A stretch of DNA of 64,000 nt from positions 124,001 to 188,000 of the forward strand of contig NC_019675.1 in NCBI RefSeq assembly GCF_000316515.1, in the 5' to 3' direction. This DNA comes from Cyanobium gracile PCC 6307. GTDB lineage: Bacteria; Cyanobacteriota; Cyanobacteriia; PCC-6307; Cyanobiaceae. Position numbers and translations under genes: made by a program. The notes beneath the pieces are model-generated. The model saw only the letters and a program-made list of their open reading frames with translations, made no database searches and was not told where the DNA came from. This document shows, in pieces, positions 28,500 to 37,794 of this stretch. How positions within the stretch are numbered: position 1 is the stretch's first letter; each line of letters begins with the position of its first letter.

Positions 28500-29713
28500 T
28501 TCTTTAGCCCTCCCGTCCGGAGCTCAGTTAGGAGGTTGCCAACCCCCCTTTTCAAGGGCTCCGTGATATCCTTCCTGGCAATTTCACGATTATACTCCGG
28601 CTCGGTATAGAATGTTACGTTGGCATTCGGCAACTGGCTTATTGCTTGAGTTGTTGCTTCACCCTCTTGAATGACTGCAAGTGCCAACCGTCCAACTTCT
28701 GGCTTCAATAACCGCATTATGTACATAGAACCTGAACTTTGCCTTACCTCCACGACGCCTCGCATTTCCAATGCCTGGTAATCGTGGCCTATTGCTGTAG
28801 CCGGACCAATCCAACTACCCGATATTAGCTTGTTCATGAGAGTCGATACCATCTGAATGCGACCGCGGCCAGCCGCACTTGTGGTCATACCGTATGTAAG
28901 CGCACTGACGAATGCTTTGGCAAGGTCAAACGCGTCATCAGCTATTGTAGAAGTAAATTTAGAGAATGCCGCTGGCCTTGTTACAAAGTAATGGTTTCCA
29001 TACTCGTTCCCTATCTTGCTCACGTCAAACAAGCCAATAGAATGAAGCTTCCTGAAAAGCAGTTCACTTAAGACTGAATGTGCCTTGTTCAGACTAATGC
29101 AGCCCTGTTTGCCAAGAATATCACTTGCTTCTCGGTACCTCTCTGCTTCAGCAGGTGTCAATGTGCTCATCACAGCATTAACCTTTGAGATATCATCACT
29201 TCGGAACAAATTTCCATTAAAGATAAGACGTTCACCGCTGCTATTGCCCTCGGCGTCAAAAAAGCCAATGCGCTCTCCTTTCTTCATTAAGTCCTTTGCC
29301 TCAGACGCCTTTAGTCTGAAGGAATCCCCAGTGAACTCGACCAGTTCCTCTTCCGAGACTGGAGCTTCCGAAACTGTCTCAGAAATATCTATTACCGCCT
29401 GCTCTTCTGATCCGGGTGAACCTTCTCGAAAAATTGTAGATGTGTGGTTGAGGACAGAGTGAGTAGTAAGTCCGATTACTTCTACGGCGTCTGTACCCTG
29501 CTGAATGAGCTTCTGTCTTTCTAGCTCTGCAAGAACAGCCGGCAGCTCAGAGCGCGGGCTAAGACCGTTAGCCTTAGCTAGAGCCTCGATCCTAGACCTA
29601 GGCATGGTGGTCTGAAAGGATGCAGCAATACCGGATAGAACTAGACCGCACTTTCCTGCGAAGGCAAGCTGATCGAAGTCCCCCGGGTTCAGGAAAGATG
29701 TCACCCCTCTCAT
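28496..29713 (-). CDS. large partner protein of the nuclease-like gene, unknown
   Basis: 405 residues as the frame stands. It contains two stretches that look like winged helices (SRIEALAKANGLSPRSELPAV and the region around DILGKQGCISLNKAHSVLSELLF) and long helical parts, without catalytic motifs. The first eight codons (MRGVTSFL) come from the left end of IS copy 3, whose inverted repeat overlaps the 5' end. The native start has been cut off or replaced, so the gene may be damaged or driven by the IS. It overlaps its downstream partner by 4 bases. Confidence 0.65.
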   Translation of the reverse strand: MRGVTSFLNPGDFDQLAFAGKCGLVLSGIAASFQTTMPRSRIEALAKANGLSPRSELPAVLAELERQKLIQQGTDAVEVIGLTTHSVLNHTSTIFREGSPGSEEQAVIDISETVSEAPVSEEELVEFTGDSFRLKASEAKDLMKKGERIGFFDAEGNSSGERLIFNGNLFRSDDISKVNAVMSTLTPAEAERYREASDILGKQGCISLNKAHSVLSELLFRKLHSIGLFDVSKIGNEYGNHYFVTRPAAFSKFTSTIADDAFDLAKAFVSALTYGMTTSAAGRGRIQMVSTLMNKLISGSWIGPATAIGHDYQALEMRGVVEVRQSSGSMYIMRLLKPEVGRLALAVIQEGEATTQAISQLPNANVTFYTEPEYNREIARKDITEPLKRGVGNLLTELRTGGLKK

Positions 29714-29744
29714 TCGTACACCCGGGGGCTTGAGGACATGACCA

Positions 29745-30251
29745 ATGCGTCGTTACAGCGAGGCCGTCAAGGCTGATGTGAGGAGGCGGATGACCCCGCC
29801 GCACCGGCAGAGCGTGGCCCGGATTTCAGAAGAGCTGGGCATCCACGTGATCACCCTCTACAAATGGAGGAAGACCTGGCGGTTGCAGGGAGAAGTGGTG
29901 CCGGCATCCGAGAAGGAACCAGAAGGCTGGAGTGCTGCCGACAAGTTCACGGTGGTGCTGGAGACCGCTGGCCTCAATGCCACCGAGCTCAGCGCCTACT
30001 GCAGGGAGCGGGGGCTGTTTCCTGAGCAGGTGAGCCGTTGGCGGCAGGCAGCCCAGGATGCCAACGCCAAGCCGGTGCTGACGATGGCCGAGCAGAAGGA
30101 GCTCGAGAAGCTCCGCGCCCAGGACCAGCGGGAGATCAAGGCCCTCAAGAAGGAGCTGCAGCGCAAGGAGAAGGCCCTGGCGGAGGCGGCAGCCTTGCTG
30201 GTGCTGCGAAAAAAGTGGGAGGCCTTCTGTTCGGAGGACGAGGAAGGCTGA
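29745..30251 (+). CDS. OrfA of IS copy 3
   Basis: 168 residues: HTH (ARISEELGIHVITLYKWRKTW), a middle domain (FTVVLETAGLNATELSAYC) and a Lys/Glu coiled coil at the end (REIKALKKELQRKEKALAEA). A run GAAAAAAG lies at 30208-30215, where ribosomes can slip back one base into OrfB. It ends EDEEG and its stop lies at the beginning of the OrfB frame, the native layout also seen in copy 2. Confidence 0.8.
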   Translation: MRRYSEAVKADVRRRMTPPHRQSVARISEELGIHVITLYKWRKTWRLQGEVVPASEKEPEGWSAADKFTVVLETAGLNATELSAYCRERGLFPEQVSRWRQAAQDANAKPVLTMAEQKELEKLRAQDQREIKALKKELQRKEKALAEAAALLVLRKKWEAFCSEDEEG

Positions 30252-31361
30252 CCAGCGCCGCGCACCGGCGGAAGGTGATCGAGCTGATCGGCGAGGCGAA
30301 TGCCGCTGGCGCCGGCCTGGTGAGCGCCTGCGCTGAGATCGGCATCTGCCTGCGCACCCTCAAACGCTGGCGGAAGGCCTTTGGTGGTGATGGGGACGGC
30401 GAGGATCGCCGTAAAGGCAGCCCCCGCGATGTCGCTCACCGCCTGAGCGAGGAGGAGCGGCAGCGGATCCTGCTCACCTGCAACCAGCCGGAGTACGCCT
30501 CGCTGCCGCCGGGACAGATCGTGCCGGCCCTGGCTGATCAGGGGCTCTACATCGGCTCTAGAGAGCAGCTTTTATCGGGTGTTGCACCAGGCGGGGCAGT
30601 GCCACCGCCGAGGCCGGGCCCGGCTGCCGCAGGAACCGCGCTCCGTGCCGCGTCTGATGGCGGATCGCCCCAATGCGGTCTGGTCGTGGGACATCACCTA
30701 TCTGCCGACCACGGTGCGGGGTGTTTGGCTGTACCTCTACCTGGTGATCGACGTCTGGAGCCGCAAGGTGGTGGCCTGGGATGTGGCCGAGGTGGAGTCG
30801 GCTGAGATCGCGGCTGATCTGGTGCAGCGGGCCTGCCTCAAGGAGCGCTACCGCCGGCCCAGTGGCTTTGGCAGCCACCAGTGCCACCAGCCTCCACTGA
30901 TCCTCCACGCCGACAACGGCAATGCCATGCGTGGGGCCACGTTGGAATCGCGGCTGGAGGAGATGGGAGTGCTCAGATCCTTTTCCAGGCCAAGAGTCTC
31001 AAATGACAACCCCTACTCAGAATCCCTATTCCGAACGGTCAAGTACCGGCCCGACTACCCGAGTCGGCCATTCGCCAGTAAAGACGAGGCATGCGAGTGG
31101 GTGAAAGCGTTCGTGGACTGGTACAACCACCGGCACCGCCACAGCGGCATCAAATTCGTGACGCCCCATCAACGCCACAGCGGAGCGGCCACGGCAATTT
31201 GCCAGAGGCGCTCCGAGGTCTACGAGACAGCCCGCCGGGCAAATCCATCACGATGGAGCCGAAGCACCCGCTGCTGGCGTCAACCCGAAGAAGTGTGGAT
31301 CAACAAGCCAGCAGAAGAGCCCGAAGTGATCAAGGCGCTACCCTTGATTCAGGCCGCCTGA
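30251..31361 (+). pseudogene. OrfB of IS copy 3, frameshifted
   Basis: The OrfB frame starts at the OrfA stop (LTSAAHRRKVIELIGEANAAG...) and runs to DQGLYIGS. Near 30558-30566 one extra base (GGCTCTAGAGAGCAGC against GGCTCTGAGCGCAGC in copy 1) shifts the frame. The remainder from 30579 reads correctly with all three acidic residues of the integrase core (SWDITYLP, LHADNGNAM, NPYSESLF). A full-length transposase cannot be made without a second frameshift. Confidence 0.75.
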
Positions 31362-31392
31362 GTGGCAGCTAAGGAGTGACACCTTCCCTGAA

Positions 31393-31744
31393 AGTCACCG
31401 AGTCCTGAGTAGTAACTGATTGAAGTTTGCGCGTGTGATGAATAATCCACGCACCCTGGGTTTTGTTATCCATTGGTGCCAACTCCTAGGGCTTCTCTAT
31501 CCATGATAAAAGCGGTGTGGTGCGTAGAAACTTCCGCCCAGGCTACGTTTGCGAGGTTCCTAGTCCACCTTGGACTGGCCCGGCGCTTCTGTGAACGCGA
31601 ACCTCCCACGAGTACGGATGGGCATCAAGGCTCTCACCGAGCATAGTTACTCTCTAACACACTCTGAAGCCTACTGTCGTTCTCTGGTTAGGGAACCACC
31701 TGCCTGCCAAGACCCTGAGTTGAGCTACTCCCCCTGAGCAGCTC
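31393..31744. other. gap without recognised gene
   Basis: No gene, terminator or family repeat is recognisable between IS copy 3 and the integrase pseudogene. Confidence 0.4.
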
Positions 31745-32449
31745 TTGTCTGAACACCTAGGAGAACACCCTCTTGACGACCAGTCTGTACCCAGACCGGC
31801 CAGGCGGCCGTTCACCACGGCACAGAACCCAGCAAATTCCTGCCTTCCCTGCCATTCCTATGCCACCTTGGGCGGCCTTTCCTGCCCCCGTTTTAAAATG
31901 CTCTCGATTAATGGACACATTTTGTCGATAGATGGAAGAGGCACCCCCTGGTTGCATGGGTTTTGGGGCCTTCTTCACAGAGGGCGTACTCTCGACAAAA
32001 CGACGAATGACCGAAAACACCTCTCCGTCAGGGAGTTCGAGCGGCTCTTGGAGGCCGTGAAAGGCATTCAGAACGAGACCAGCGACCGCTGTCTATTCCT
32101 GTTGATTTCTCGTCATGGGCTAAGGGTCTCCGAAACCTGCGGCCTGGTGCTGGAGCAGGTGGACGTCGAGAGCCGGGTGTTGCATATCCCCCGCCTCAAG
32201 GGCGGTCTCTCCACCACCCACCAGTTGCGGGGCAAAGAAATCCGCGCCATCACGGCTTGGCTGGTGGAGCGGTAACGGATGAACGCCCCAGGGCGGGTTT
32301 TCTTCCTCATTGAGCAGCGCAAGCCTCTGCACCGCACCATCGTCCACCTGGCCCAGCGCAAGTACGGTGTGAGGTGGTCTGGTTTTTCTGGACAGGCTCC
32401 ATCGTTAACCTGTGAGGCGGGGCACCGCCCCTGAAGGGGGCTCCCACCC

Positions 32450-32737
32450 ATGAGCAAACGCCGCACCCATAGCCCCGAGTTCAAGGCCAAGGTCGCCATG
32501 GAGGCGATCAGTGGCCGCAAGACGCTTCAGGAGATCGCCGCCGACCACGCGGTGCATCCGATCCAGGTGAGCCAGTGGAAGAAGCAACTACTGGAGGGTG
32601 CCAGCGACTTGTTCACCCGGGGCAAAAAGACACAGGCCAAGGATGAGAGCCAGGCCAAGGAGGCTGAGCTGTTCCAGCAGATCGGCAAGCTCCAGATGGA
32701 GCTGGAGTGGCTGAAAAAAAAGTCTCAACTCCTCTGA
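32450..32737 (+). CDS. OrfA of the IS3-type element
   Basis: 95 residues: HTH of the IS3 OrfA type (SPEFKAKVAMEAISGRKTLQ, AVHPIQVSQWKKQLLEGA) and a C-terminal coiled coil (AELFQQIGKLQMELEWLKKK). It ends shortly after a run of eight A (32714-32721). With seven A the frame would continue directly into OrfB, so slippage of polymerase or ribosome at this run is the likely way to the full transposase. Confidence 0.85.
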   Translation: MSKRRTHSPEFKAKVAMEAISGRKTLQEIAADHAVHPIQVSQWKKQLLEGASDLFTRGKKTQAKDESQAKEAELFQQIGKLQMELEWLKKKSQLL

Positions 32738-33620
32738 TGCCCGTGAACTGCGCAAACTGGTCGATCGTGGCCACCCTGATCTCACGGTCACTCGCCAATG
32801 CGAGCTGCTGGGCCTGCCTCGCTCCACGCTGTATTACCAGCCGGTGCCTGTCCGTGACTCCACGCTGCAGATCATGGCGAGGATCGATGCCCTCTACCTG
32901 GAGGATCCCACCGCGGGCAGCCGGCGGATGGTCCATTACCTGGCCAGAGACGGCATCCCGATCACCCGCGACCGTGTCCGAAACCTCATGCAGCGCATGG
33001 GTTTACGAGCGATCTATCAGAAACCCCGCACCACGGTATCGGGTAAACCATCCGAGCGCTTTCCCTGCCTGGTGGACCTCCAGCTCCTCACGGCTCCAGA
33101 TCAGGTCTGGGCGACAGATATCACCTACATCCCACTGCGGAAGGGCTTCCTGTACTTGGTGGCGATTGTGGACCTGTTCTCCAGGCACGTGCTCGCCTGG
33201 AGACTCTCCAACAGCCTTGACACGGAGTTCTGTTTGGAGGCCCTGGCGATGGCACTGGCGAGCGGCCGCAAGCCACAGATCTTCCATTCCGACCAAGGCT
33301 GTCAATTCACCTCCTCAGCCTTCGTTCAACGACTCAAGGATGAGGAGATACAGATCAGCTGGTCAGGAAGAAAGCGCTGTTTTGACAACATCCTGGTGGA
33401 GAGGCTGTGGCGCACCGTCAAGTATGAGGAAGTGTATCTGCGTGCCTACAGCGATGGCTGGGAGGCGGAGATCAGCCTGGCCCGCTTCCTGTGGAGGTAC
33501 TGCCATGTAAGGCCCCATAGCTCCCTGGGAGGCAGAACTCCCCATGAGGTCTACACTGATGCCGAATCCCGTTCCTCCCGTCCGAGGCTAACGATGTCAG
33601 GGGCCGCATCTGTCCAATAA
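32715..33620 (+). CDS. OrfB (DDE transposase) of the IS3-type element
   Basis: The frame is open from 32715; the first ATG is 32844, so expression probably uses slippage from OrfA. Family sequence: ARELRKLVDRGHPDLTVTRQ, CELLGLPRSTLYYQPVP, IDALYLEDPTAGSRRMVHYL, then the rve core with Asp in WATDITYIPLRKGF, Asp in IFHSDQGCQFTS and Glu in DNILVERLWRTVKYEEVYLR. It ends with PHSSLGGRTPHEVY. All catalytic residues are present, so this copy may be active. Confidence 0.85.
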   Translation, partial: KKSLNSSDARELRKLVDRGHPDLTVTRQCELLGLPRSTLYYQPVPVRDSTLQIMARIDALYLEDPTAGSRRMVHYLARDGIPITRDRVRNLMQRMGLRAIYQKPRTTVSGKPSERFPCLVDLQLLTAPDQVWATDITYIPLRKGFLYLVAIVDLFSRHVLAWRLSNSLDTEFCLEALAMALASGRKPQIFHSDQGCQFTSSAFVQRLKDEEIQISWSGRKRCFDNILVERLWRTVKYEEVYLRAYSDGWEAEISLARFLWRYCHVRPHSSLGGRTPHEVYTDAESRSSRPRLTMSGAASVQ

Positions 33621-33899
33621 AAGGCACCCACCTCAGTGAGAAGGCCAGGCTCCCGGTGGCCGTTCATCTCCACATGCTGCGCCATGCCTGCGGCTTTGCC
33701 TTCGCCGACCAGGGCGCAGACACTTGCCTGATCCAGGAATTTCTCGGGCACCGGAACAATCAGCACACCGTCCGCTACACCGCGACTAATCCGGCGAGGT
33801 TCGAGAAGTTCTGGAGGTAGTTCCTATGTAGAAAGCGGATTCAAAAGTGAAGACCTAGTAGAATCTACACCTCCATCACCATTCCTTACAATCCCAAGG

Positions 33900-34193
33900 A
33901 TGACAATGTCGCTAATGCTCCAGATGAATTCAAATCTTTTTCCTTCTATAGTCATCGCTGTCACGTTATTTGCTGCTGTCATTCCAGGCAAGGCTGAGAC
34001 AACAGGGCAACTCATAAAAAGATGGTACTCAGAAAACACTCTTTGTAGAGGTGGACCAGGCAATGCTTCGGCTACGAATGCGGCTTGTGCTCGGAGGGAG
34101 AAGACTCGTTCTCTTTTAGAGAGCAGAGATATGTGCTATGGCCGACCCGGAGAATCTGGTTTCCAAATGGAATGGCATGCTTGCGGCCTTTGA
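33900..34193 (+). CDS. small secreted Cys-containing protein
   Basis: 97 residues; an ATG two codons downstream is an equal candidate. Signal peptide (LFPSIVIAVTLFAAVIPGKA), then a mature ~65-residue part with LCRGGPGNASATNAACARREKTRSLL and MCYGRPGE, and a final WHAC: four cysteines in a pattern I know from small periplasmic proteins of many bacteria. Function unknown. It stands alone just after the integrase pseudogene. Confidence 0.65.
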   Translation: MTMSLMLQMNSNLFPSIVIAVTLFAAVIPGKAETTGQLIKRWYSENTLCRGGPGNASATNAACARREKTRSLLESRDMCYGRPGESGFQMEWHACGL

Positions 34194-34330
34194 AATGAGT
34201 GTTCTTTGGTGTTCAGCGTCACCATATAGCTACTGACCTGGTCTTTCTTTAGGATGTACTAGATTTGCAAAAGACTTATCTAAAGCAAGAGCCCCCTGCA
34301 CTGTCCGAGAAGTTGGGGAGTCCAATCCTC

Positions 34331-35296
34331 CTATCTTGAAAATGGCTGAGAAAGATGAGACTTGATAGAATAGCCATCTGGGTTAACGATATCACTAATT
34401 CGCCATCCCTGTGGTGTTTTCCTCAAATGGTAAATCATTTTACCCCTTCTCTTTCTAGACAAAGCGTACCAGGTGTAAGAAACCTGTATGACAACGACTT
34501 CAGGTGAGGGCCGGAGACGCTGGAACTCAAAGTCAGAGAAACCCCTTTCTGGGTTGCCAGCGTTGCTACCGACAATAGGATCAAAGTCTAAAGTACAAGC
34601 AGCAGCCCTCTTTCGGCATTCATTAGCTCTAATGAACAGGTTGGCTAGGTCTTCATCGAAATACTCTATGAGGAATGACTTTTTCTGATCTGGTAGCCAG
34701 AAGCGTTTCTGTGAATTCAGCTTATACACCGCTTTGATCAATTCCTCTGGTGTCCGTTGCGTATTTGCCTTTGTATTCTGCGCCTGCGAGACGGTTGTAT
34801 TGCTTAAGTGGGCTGCTTGAAACACTCCTGCCTGACTATTGTTGACTTGATAGCTTCCATTCTCTAGGCGAGTGCCATCAGCAGAAAGAACAGCACTTAT
34901 AAAAAAGGCCCAGGCCTGGTCATATCCACTGCAGCCAGGGTCTGGATCGCTAGACAAAAACCGAAGGCTAAGTGATCTCCCATTCCTTATGCCTTGAAAG
35001 CTTCCTGCGCCACAAATCGGCTGTGCACCTGGCTTGTTCGAAAAGTTGATATAGCCAGTCACCTGGCCATTGGCGTCACTCTCAAAGCGTAAGGTTACAT
35101 CACCACCTATATTATATGTTGTATTCATAAAAGTGCCACGATAGTTACGGTACAAGGCTATGGTGTCTGACGGTCCGATGGCAACTTCTTCTTGTGCTTT
35201 CCTCGCAACTTCCTGACTTTTCCCAGCCTGTGGCAGTAGAACACAATAACCGGCAAGTCCGGCTGCTAATAAGTGTCTCAGTTGGCCTGGCATCAT
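34331..35296 (-). CDS. secreted two-domain protein, C-terminal DUF3828-like
   Basis: 321 residues from an ATG at 35296 (a longer frame to 35332 lacks a better signal). Signal peptide (LLAAGLAGYCVLLPQAGKS). The first domain (YRGTFMNTTYNIGGDVTLRF..., GAGSFQGIRNGRSLSLRFLS) looks like a beta-barrel lipocalin-type fold. The second (TPEELIKAVYKLNSQK, LIEYFDEDLANLF, MIYHLRKTPQGWRISDI) has the layout of DUF3828/NTF2-like domains, ending in the typical W-R-I-x-D-I. Low GC. No partner genes. Confidence 0.65.
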   Translation of the reverse strand: MMPGQLRHLLAAGLAGYCVLLPQAGKSQEVARKAQEEVAIGPSDTIALYRNYRGTFMNTTYNIGGDVTLRFESDANGQVTGYINFSNKPGAQPICGAGSFQGIRNGRSLSLRFLSSDPDPGCSGYDQAWAFFISAVLSADGTRLENGSYQVNNSQAGVFQAAHLSNTTVSQAQNTKANTQRTPEELIKAVYKLNSQKRFWLPDQKKSFLIEYFDEDLANLFIRANECRKRAAACTLDFDPIVGSNAGNPERGFSDFEFQRLRPSPEVVVIQVSYTWYALSRKRRGKMIYHLRKTPQGWRISDIVNPDGYSIKSHLSQPFSR

Positions 35297-35409
35297 TGTG
35301 AAATGCGAAGGGACAGTCGAGGGATGACCCACTGATCTGATCTTGCCTAGAAGACTACTACAAGCATAGTTCTAGCGCCCCCCTGTTCAATGGGGTCACC
35401 GCAGGAAAC

Positions 35410-35820
35410 TCATTTACCCAAAGCTCCAGAGTTCATTTCCCAATACCATTGGAGTGCATTGGTGCAAGCCATCTTAACCATCTCTTTGGTCGCTGCAGAC
35501 GAAGGTTTTATGTTCTTATACTCCTTGCCAGTTGTGATGCTTCGTACTTCTTTAAAAGTCCCTTTATCGCAGTCCAGAAGAGTATTGAATTCCTCCGCGC
35601 CTAATCTGTAGCCAATCAATGGATTCCGCCAGCATCGATCGCTTTTTGGAAGATCACCGCACTGGGCTCTGCCCCCATAAAACAATAATCTTTCGCCAGT
35701 TGAGGCAGTTCCCATGTAGAGAGGACGATCATTCGATTGTCCAAGAGCATTTGGCGCTGTCAATGCACAAAAAACAGAAAGTAGAAAGCATGTTCTCTTG
35801 CTGGCACACGAGGTGAACAT
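35410..35820 (-). CDS. secreted protein, unknown function
   Basis: 136 residues from the ATG at 35820. Signal peptide CFLLSVFCALTAPNALGQ. The mature protein has TGERLLFYGGRAQCGDL, DRCWRNPLIGYRLG, LLDCDKGTFKEVRSI and MACTNALQWYW, i.e. four cysteines in about 115 residues. Patterns of this kind (short domain that ends with a Met-Ala-Cys helix) occur in cyanobacterial hypothetical proteins. It may share a transcript with the upstream side only weakly; spacing to neighbours is large. Confidence 0.6.
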   Translation of the reverse strand: MFTSCASKRTCFLLSVFCALTAPNALGQSNDRPLYMGTASTGERLLFYGGRAQCGDLPKSDRCWRNPLIGYRLGAEEFNTLLDCDKGTFKEVRSITTGKEYKNIKPSSAATKEMVKMACTNALQWYWEMNSGALGK

Positions 35821-36164
35821 CTGACGATGAATTGCTCCCAGCATGTTTCTCAACGGGTGTGGCATTAATGTAGTTGATAGTGGGACAGTCCTTCACGGTC
35901 TATTCGAATGCTAGCGTTCATCCTCCCTCTCAGGAATGCTGTCAGCTTAATCCCTCTGTCACGAACGGATGTTCGTGGTCATTGACCGCCGTCATCCACC
36001 CCCCCTGTGGTGGTGTGCTGCACATAGGCCTCTTCATGGTGCGGGTGGCCTCAAGGGCTGCGCAAGTCCGCCTCTTCTTTGTGGGTCGGCTGCGCCTCCC
36101 TTCCCTCGACGGGGCGCACCCTTGACCCCCCCGAAGGGGTTATGGGCCCTTTGCTGCGCCCGTC

Positions 36165-36833
36165 ATGGCGACTGCAGTCCGCCGCTCCGCTCTGGAGCGC
36201 CCCGCCTCACACTCCCTCCGCGATGCGGTTGTCAGGGAGTTCCTGCCTTTGGCCGATGCCCTGGCCCGCCGCTTTCAGCGGCGTTTCCCCGATCTGATCG
36301 AGCTCGTTGACGCCCGTCAGGTGGCCCGCTTTGAGCTGATCCGCGCCGCTGCCTGCCTCAAGGCTGGGTTCCACCCCGCCCCTTTTCTCAAGCCGCGTAT
36401 CCAGGGAGCCCTGCAGCACTATCAGCGCGATCACGGCGGCCTGGTGCGAGTGCCTCGCCGCGAGCACGAGAAAGGCATTCATCCCCTGGGGCGCCAGAGC
36501 CTCGATGCAATCGGCCCAAGCGAAAGCCCCTATCTCGACGCTCTCGCCTCCCCGGAGCGCGAAGAGCCAGCCGCCGAAGGCATCGGCGTTTCCGCTGACG
36601 CCCTGCTGGAAAGCCTTCCGGCGGACGAGGCCGTGATCCTGCGCCTGCGGATGCTGCCGGGCCAGTCGCTGCGGGCGGTAGGCCGGGAGCTGGGTCTCTG
36701 CGGCATGACCGTCAGCCATCGTGAGAATGCCGTCTGGCGACGCTGCGGGAGCAGCTGGCCTGAGGGCCAGCCGGGGCCGGGCAACCGGCCCCAATCTTTC
36801 CCCGGCAGGGATGTCAAGGATCCACTCTGCTGA
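36165..36833 (+). CDS. sigma-70-like factor, short island form
   Basis: 222 residues. REFLPLADALARRFQRRFPD and ELVDARQVARFELIRAAACLKAG resemble region 2 (core binding, -10 recognition), and LPADEAVILRLRMLPGQSLRAVGRELGLCGMTVSHRENAVWRRC is a region-4 helix-turn-helix (-35 recognition). The middle is short. The region-2 aromatic/acidic core motif is altered (DARQVARFELI in place of DLxQeGxxGLi), so it is a divergent member. It could direct transcription of island genes or act as a regulator. It starts within a GC-rich patch, unlike the neighbouring secreted genes. Confidence 0.75.
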   Translation: MATAVRRSALERPASHSLRDAVVREFLPLADALARRFQRRFPDLIELVDARQVARFELIRAAACLKAGFHPAPFLKPRIQGALQHYQRDHGGLVRVPRREHEKGIHPLGRQSLDAIGPSESPYLDALASPEREEPAAEGIGVSADALLESLPADEAVILRLRMLPGQSLRAVGRELGLCGMTVSHRENAVWRRCGSSWPEGQPGPGNRPQSFPGRDVKDPLC

Positions 36834-36848
36834 CTGCATCGCCACAAA

Positions 36849-37337
36849 TTAGAGGTGATACAACTGACGCAGATGGTCTGTTAAAATAGGAAGAGCAATT
36901 CCAGAAAATATTCCGAAAATATAAGTGATAATCGATATGAAAGATCTTCTCATCATTCCAAGCAGAGACTCCTCAAAGAGCGTGTTGCGAAATTCATCAG
37001 CTGCAACACGACCCTGAAGGGTGGGCCCTATCCATGCCCAGTAGTCATATGTGAGCGAGACCTCCACATAGTTTGCCTTCTCTAGCTCTCGAAGGAGGTT
37101 TCTTTCTTGCTGAAACTCCTCACTGTCCAGAGGCAAGTCTTCCCTTGGCCCATTGTCAAGAATCCTCAAATACTCTTTTCTCCAAGAGCCCCTCTCAGTA
37201 TGGGCATTCATAAATGAACAACGGCTGACTTGCACTTTAGAGGCTTTGGCTCTTGCAGGCAATTCCGTCGCATGCGGGATGAGTTTCGTTGTGGCCTGGA
37301 ATAGGGCCTCAATCAGGTCTTGTGTGGACGGCAGCAA
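36849..37337 (-). CDS. protein with C-terminal membrane segment
   Basis: 162 residues: a soluble part with a charged helix (SEEFQQERNLLRELEKANYVEVSLTYDYW) resembling a degenerate winged helix, then a hydrophobic segment near the end (FISIITYIFGIFSGIALPIL, about residues 132-152). Likely a tail-anchored or single-pass protein. No family recognised. Lower GC than the sigma-like gene it faces tail to tail, 15 bases apart. Confidence 0.6.
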   Translation of the reverse strand: MLPSTQDLIEALFQATTKLIPHATELPARAKASKVQVSRCSFMNAHTERGSWRKEYLRILDNGPREDLPLDSEEFQQERNLLRELEKANYVEVSLTYDYWAWIGPTLQGRVAADEFRNTLFEESLLGMMRRSFISIITYIFGIFSGIALPILTDHLRQLYHL

Positions 37338-37412
37338 GAGGCTTCTTCATTGCGCGGCGCTCTTACTCCGTTGACCTGCCCAAGGAACCCTGAGGGCAGT
37401 TGCGCCTTGGCC

Positions 37413-37607
37413 ATGCCTCTGACGACCGCCGATATCGGCATCCAGCTGCTGATGGACAGCACAGTGAGCCTGCAAGAGATCGAGGCCCGCATCACGGCGC
37501 GGGTCTTTGCAGCGGTGCACCAGCCTGAGCGGGGCCCTGCGGTGCGGGCGGTGCTGGAGCGGCTGCTGGCGGTGCTGGATGCCACCAGCCCGGATGGGGT
37601 GATCTAA
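37413..37607 (+). CDS. 64-residue island protein, copy 2
   Basis: 64 residues, starting PLTTADIGIQLLMDSTVSLQEIE and ending LLAVLDATSPDGVI. Same length and frame as the copy at 16049-16243, with changes spread evenly, so both copies have been kept under selection or duplicated not long ago. Here it is on the plus strand and GC-rich. Function unknown. Confidence 0.65.
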   Translation: MPLTTADIGIQLLMDSTVSLQEIEARITARVFAAVHQPERGPAVRAVLERLLAVLDATSPDGVI

Positions 37608-37794
37608 AGCGCCGGGTTGCTTCCCTGCCCTGCTCTGGCCCCTGAGGGGTGTTCCCCGGCGGATGGGGCTTGGGCGGAATCTGGGCGGAGCTGGCCAAGG
37701 GCGTCGCGCCTACTCTCGGTGAAGCCGATCACGTCGCTGAACGGCTGGTGTCAGCTGAGGTGCTCCCCAATTGGAGCGTTCCGGCAGGGGGGCT

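Larger units (their letters stand above)
29689..31392 (+). mobile_element. IS copy 3 (relative of copies 1 and 2)
   Basis: Left end TTCAGGAAAGATGTCACCCC and right end GGAGTGACACCTTCCCTGAA form an imperfect inverted repeat about 1.7 kb apart. The right end is followed by AGTCACCGAG, as in copies 1 and 2. The sequence is clearly diverged from them, so it is an older or separate arrival. It is inserted at the 5' end of the 28496-29713 gene. Confidence 0.8.
32370..33635 (+). mobile_element. IS3-family element, intact copy
   Basis: Ends TGAGGTGGTCTGGTTTTTCT and the complement of TGAGGTGGGTGCCTTTTATT, 1266 bp apart, flanked by a 3-bp target duplication GTG (32367-32369 and 33636-33638). Solo left-end remnants of the same element occur at 14155, 16650, 18500 and 24180. 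Confidence 0.88.
31898..33820 (+). pseudogene. tyrosine recombinase split by an IS3-type element
   Basis: The first part (31898-32369) has the catalytic-domain start KHLSVREFERLLEAV and the first catalytic Arg in SRHGLRVSETCGLVL. A TAA at 32273-32275 interrupts it, after which the same frame reads on. The IS occupies 32370-33635. Joining the flanks across one GTG duplication gives a continuous reading QRKYGEKARLPVAVHLHMLRHACGF with catalytic His and Arg, then LGHRNNQHTVRYTATNPARF with the Tyr nucleophile region, ending at 33820. It is therefore doubly dead. It may be the integrase of an older element inside the island. Confidence 0.85.
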
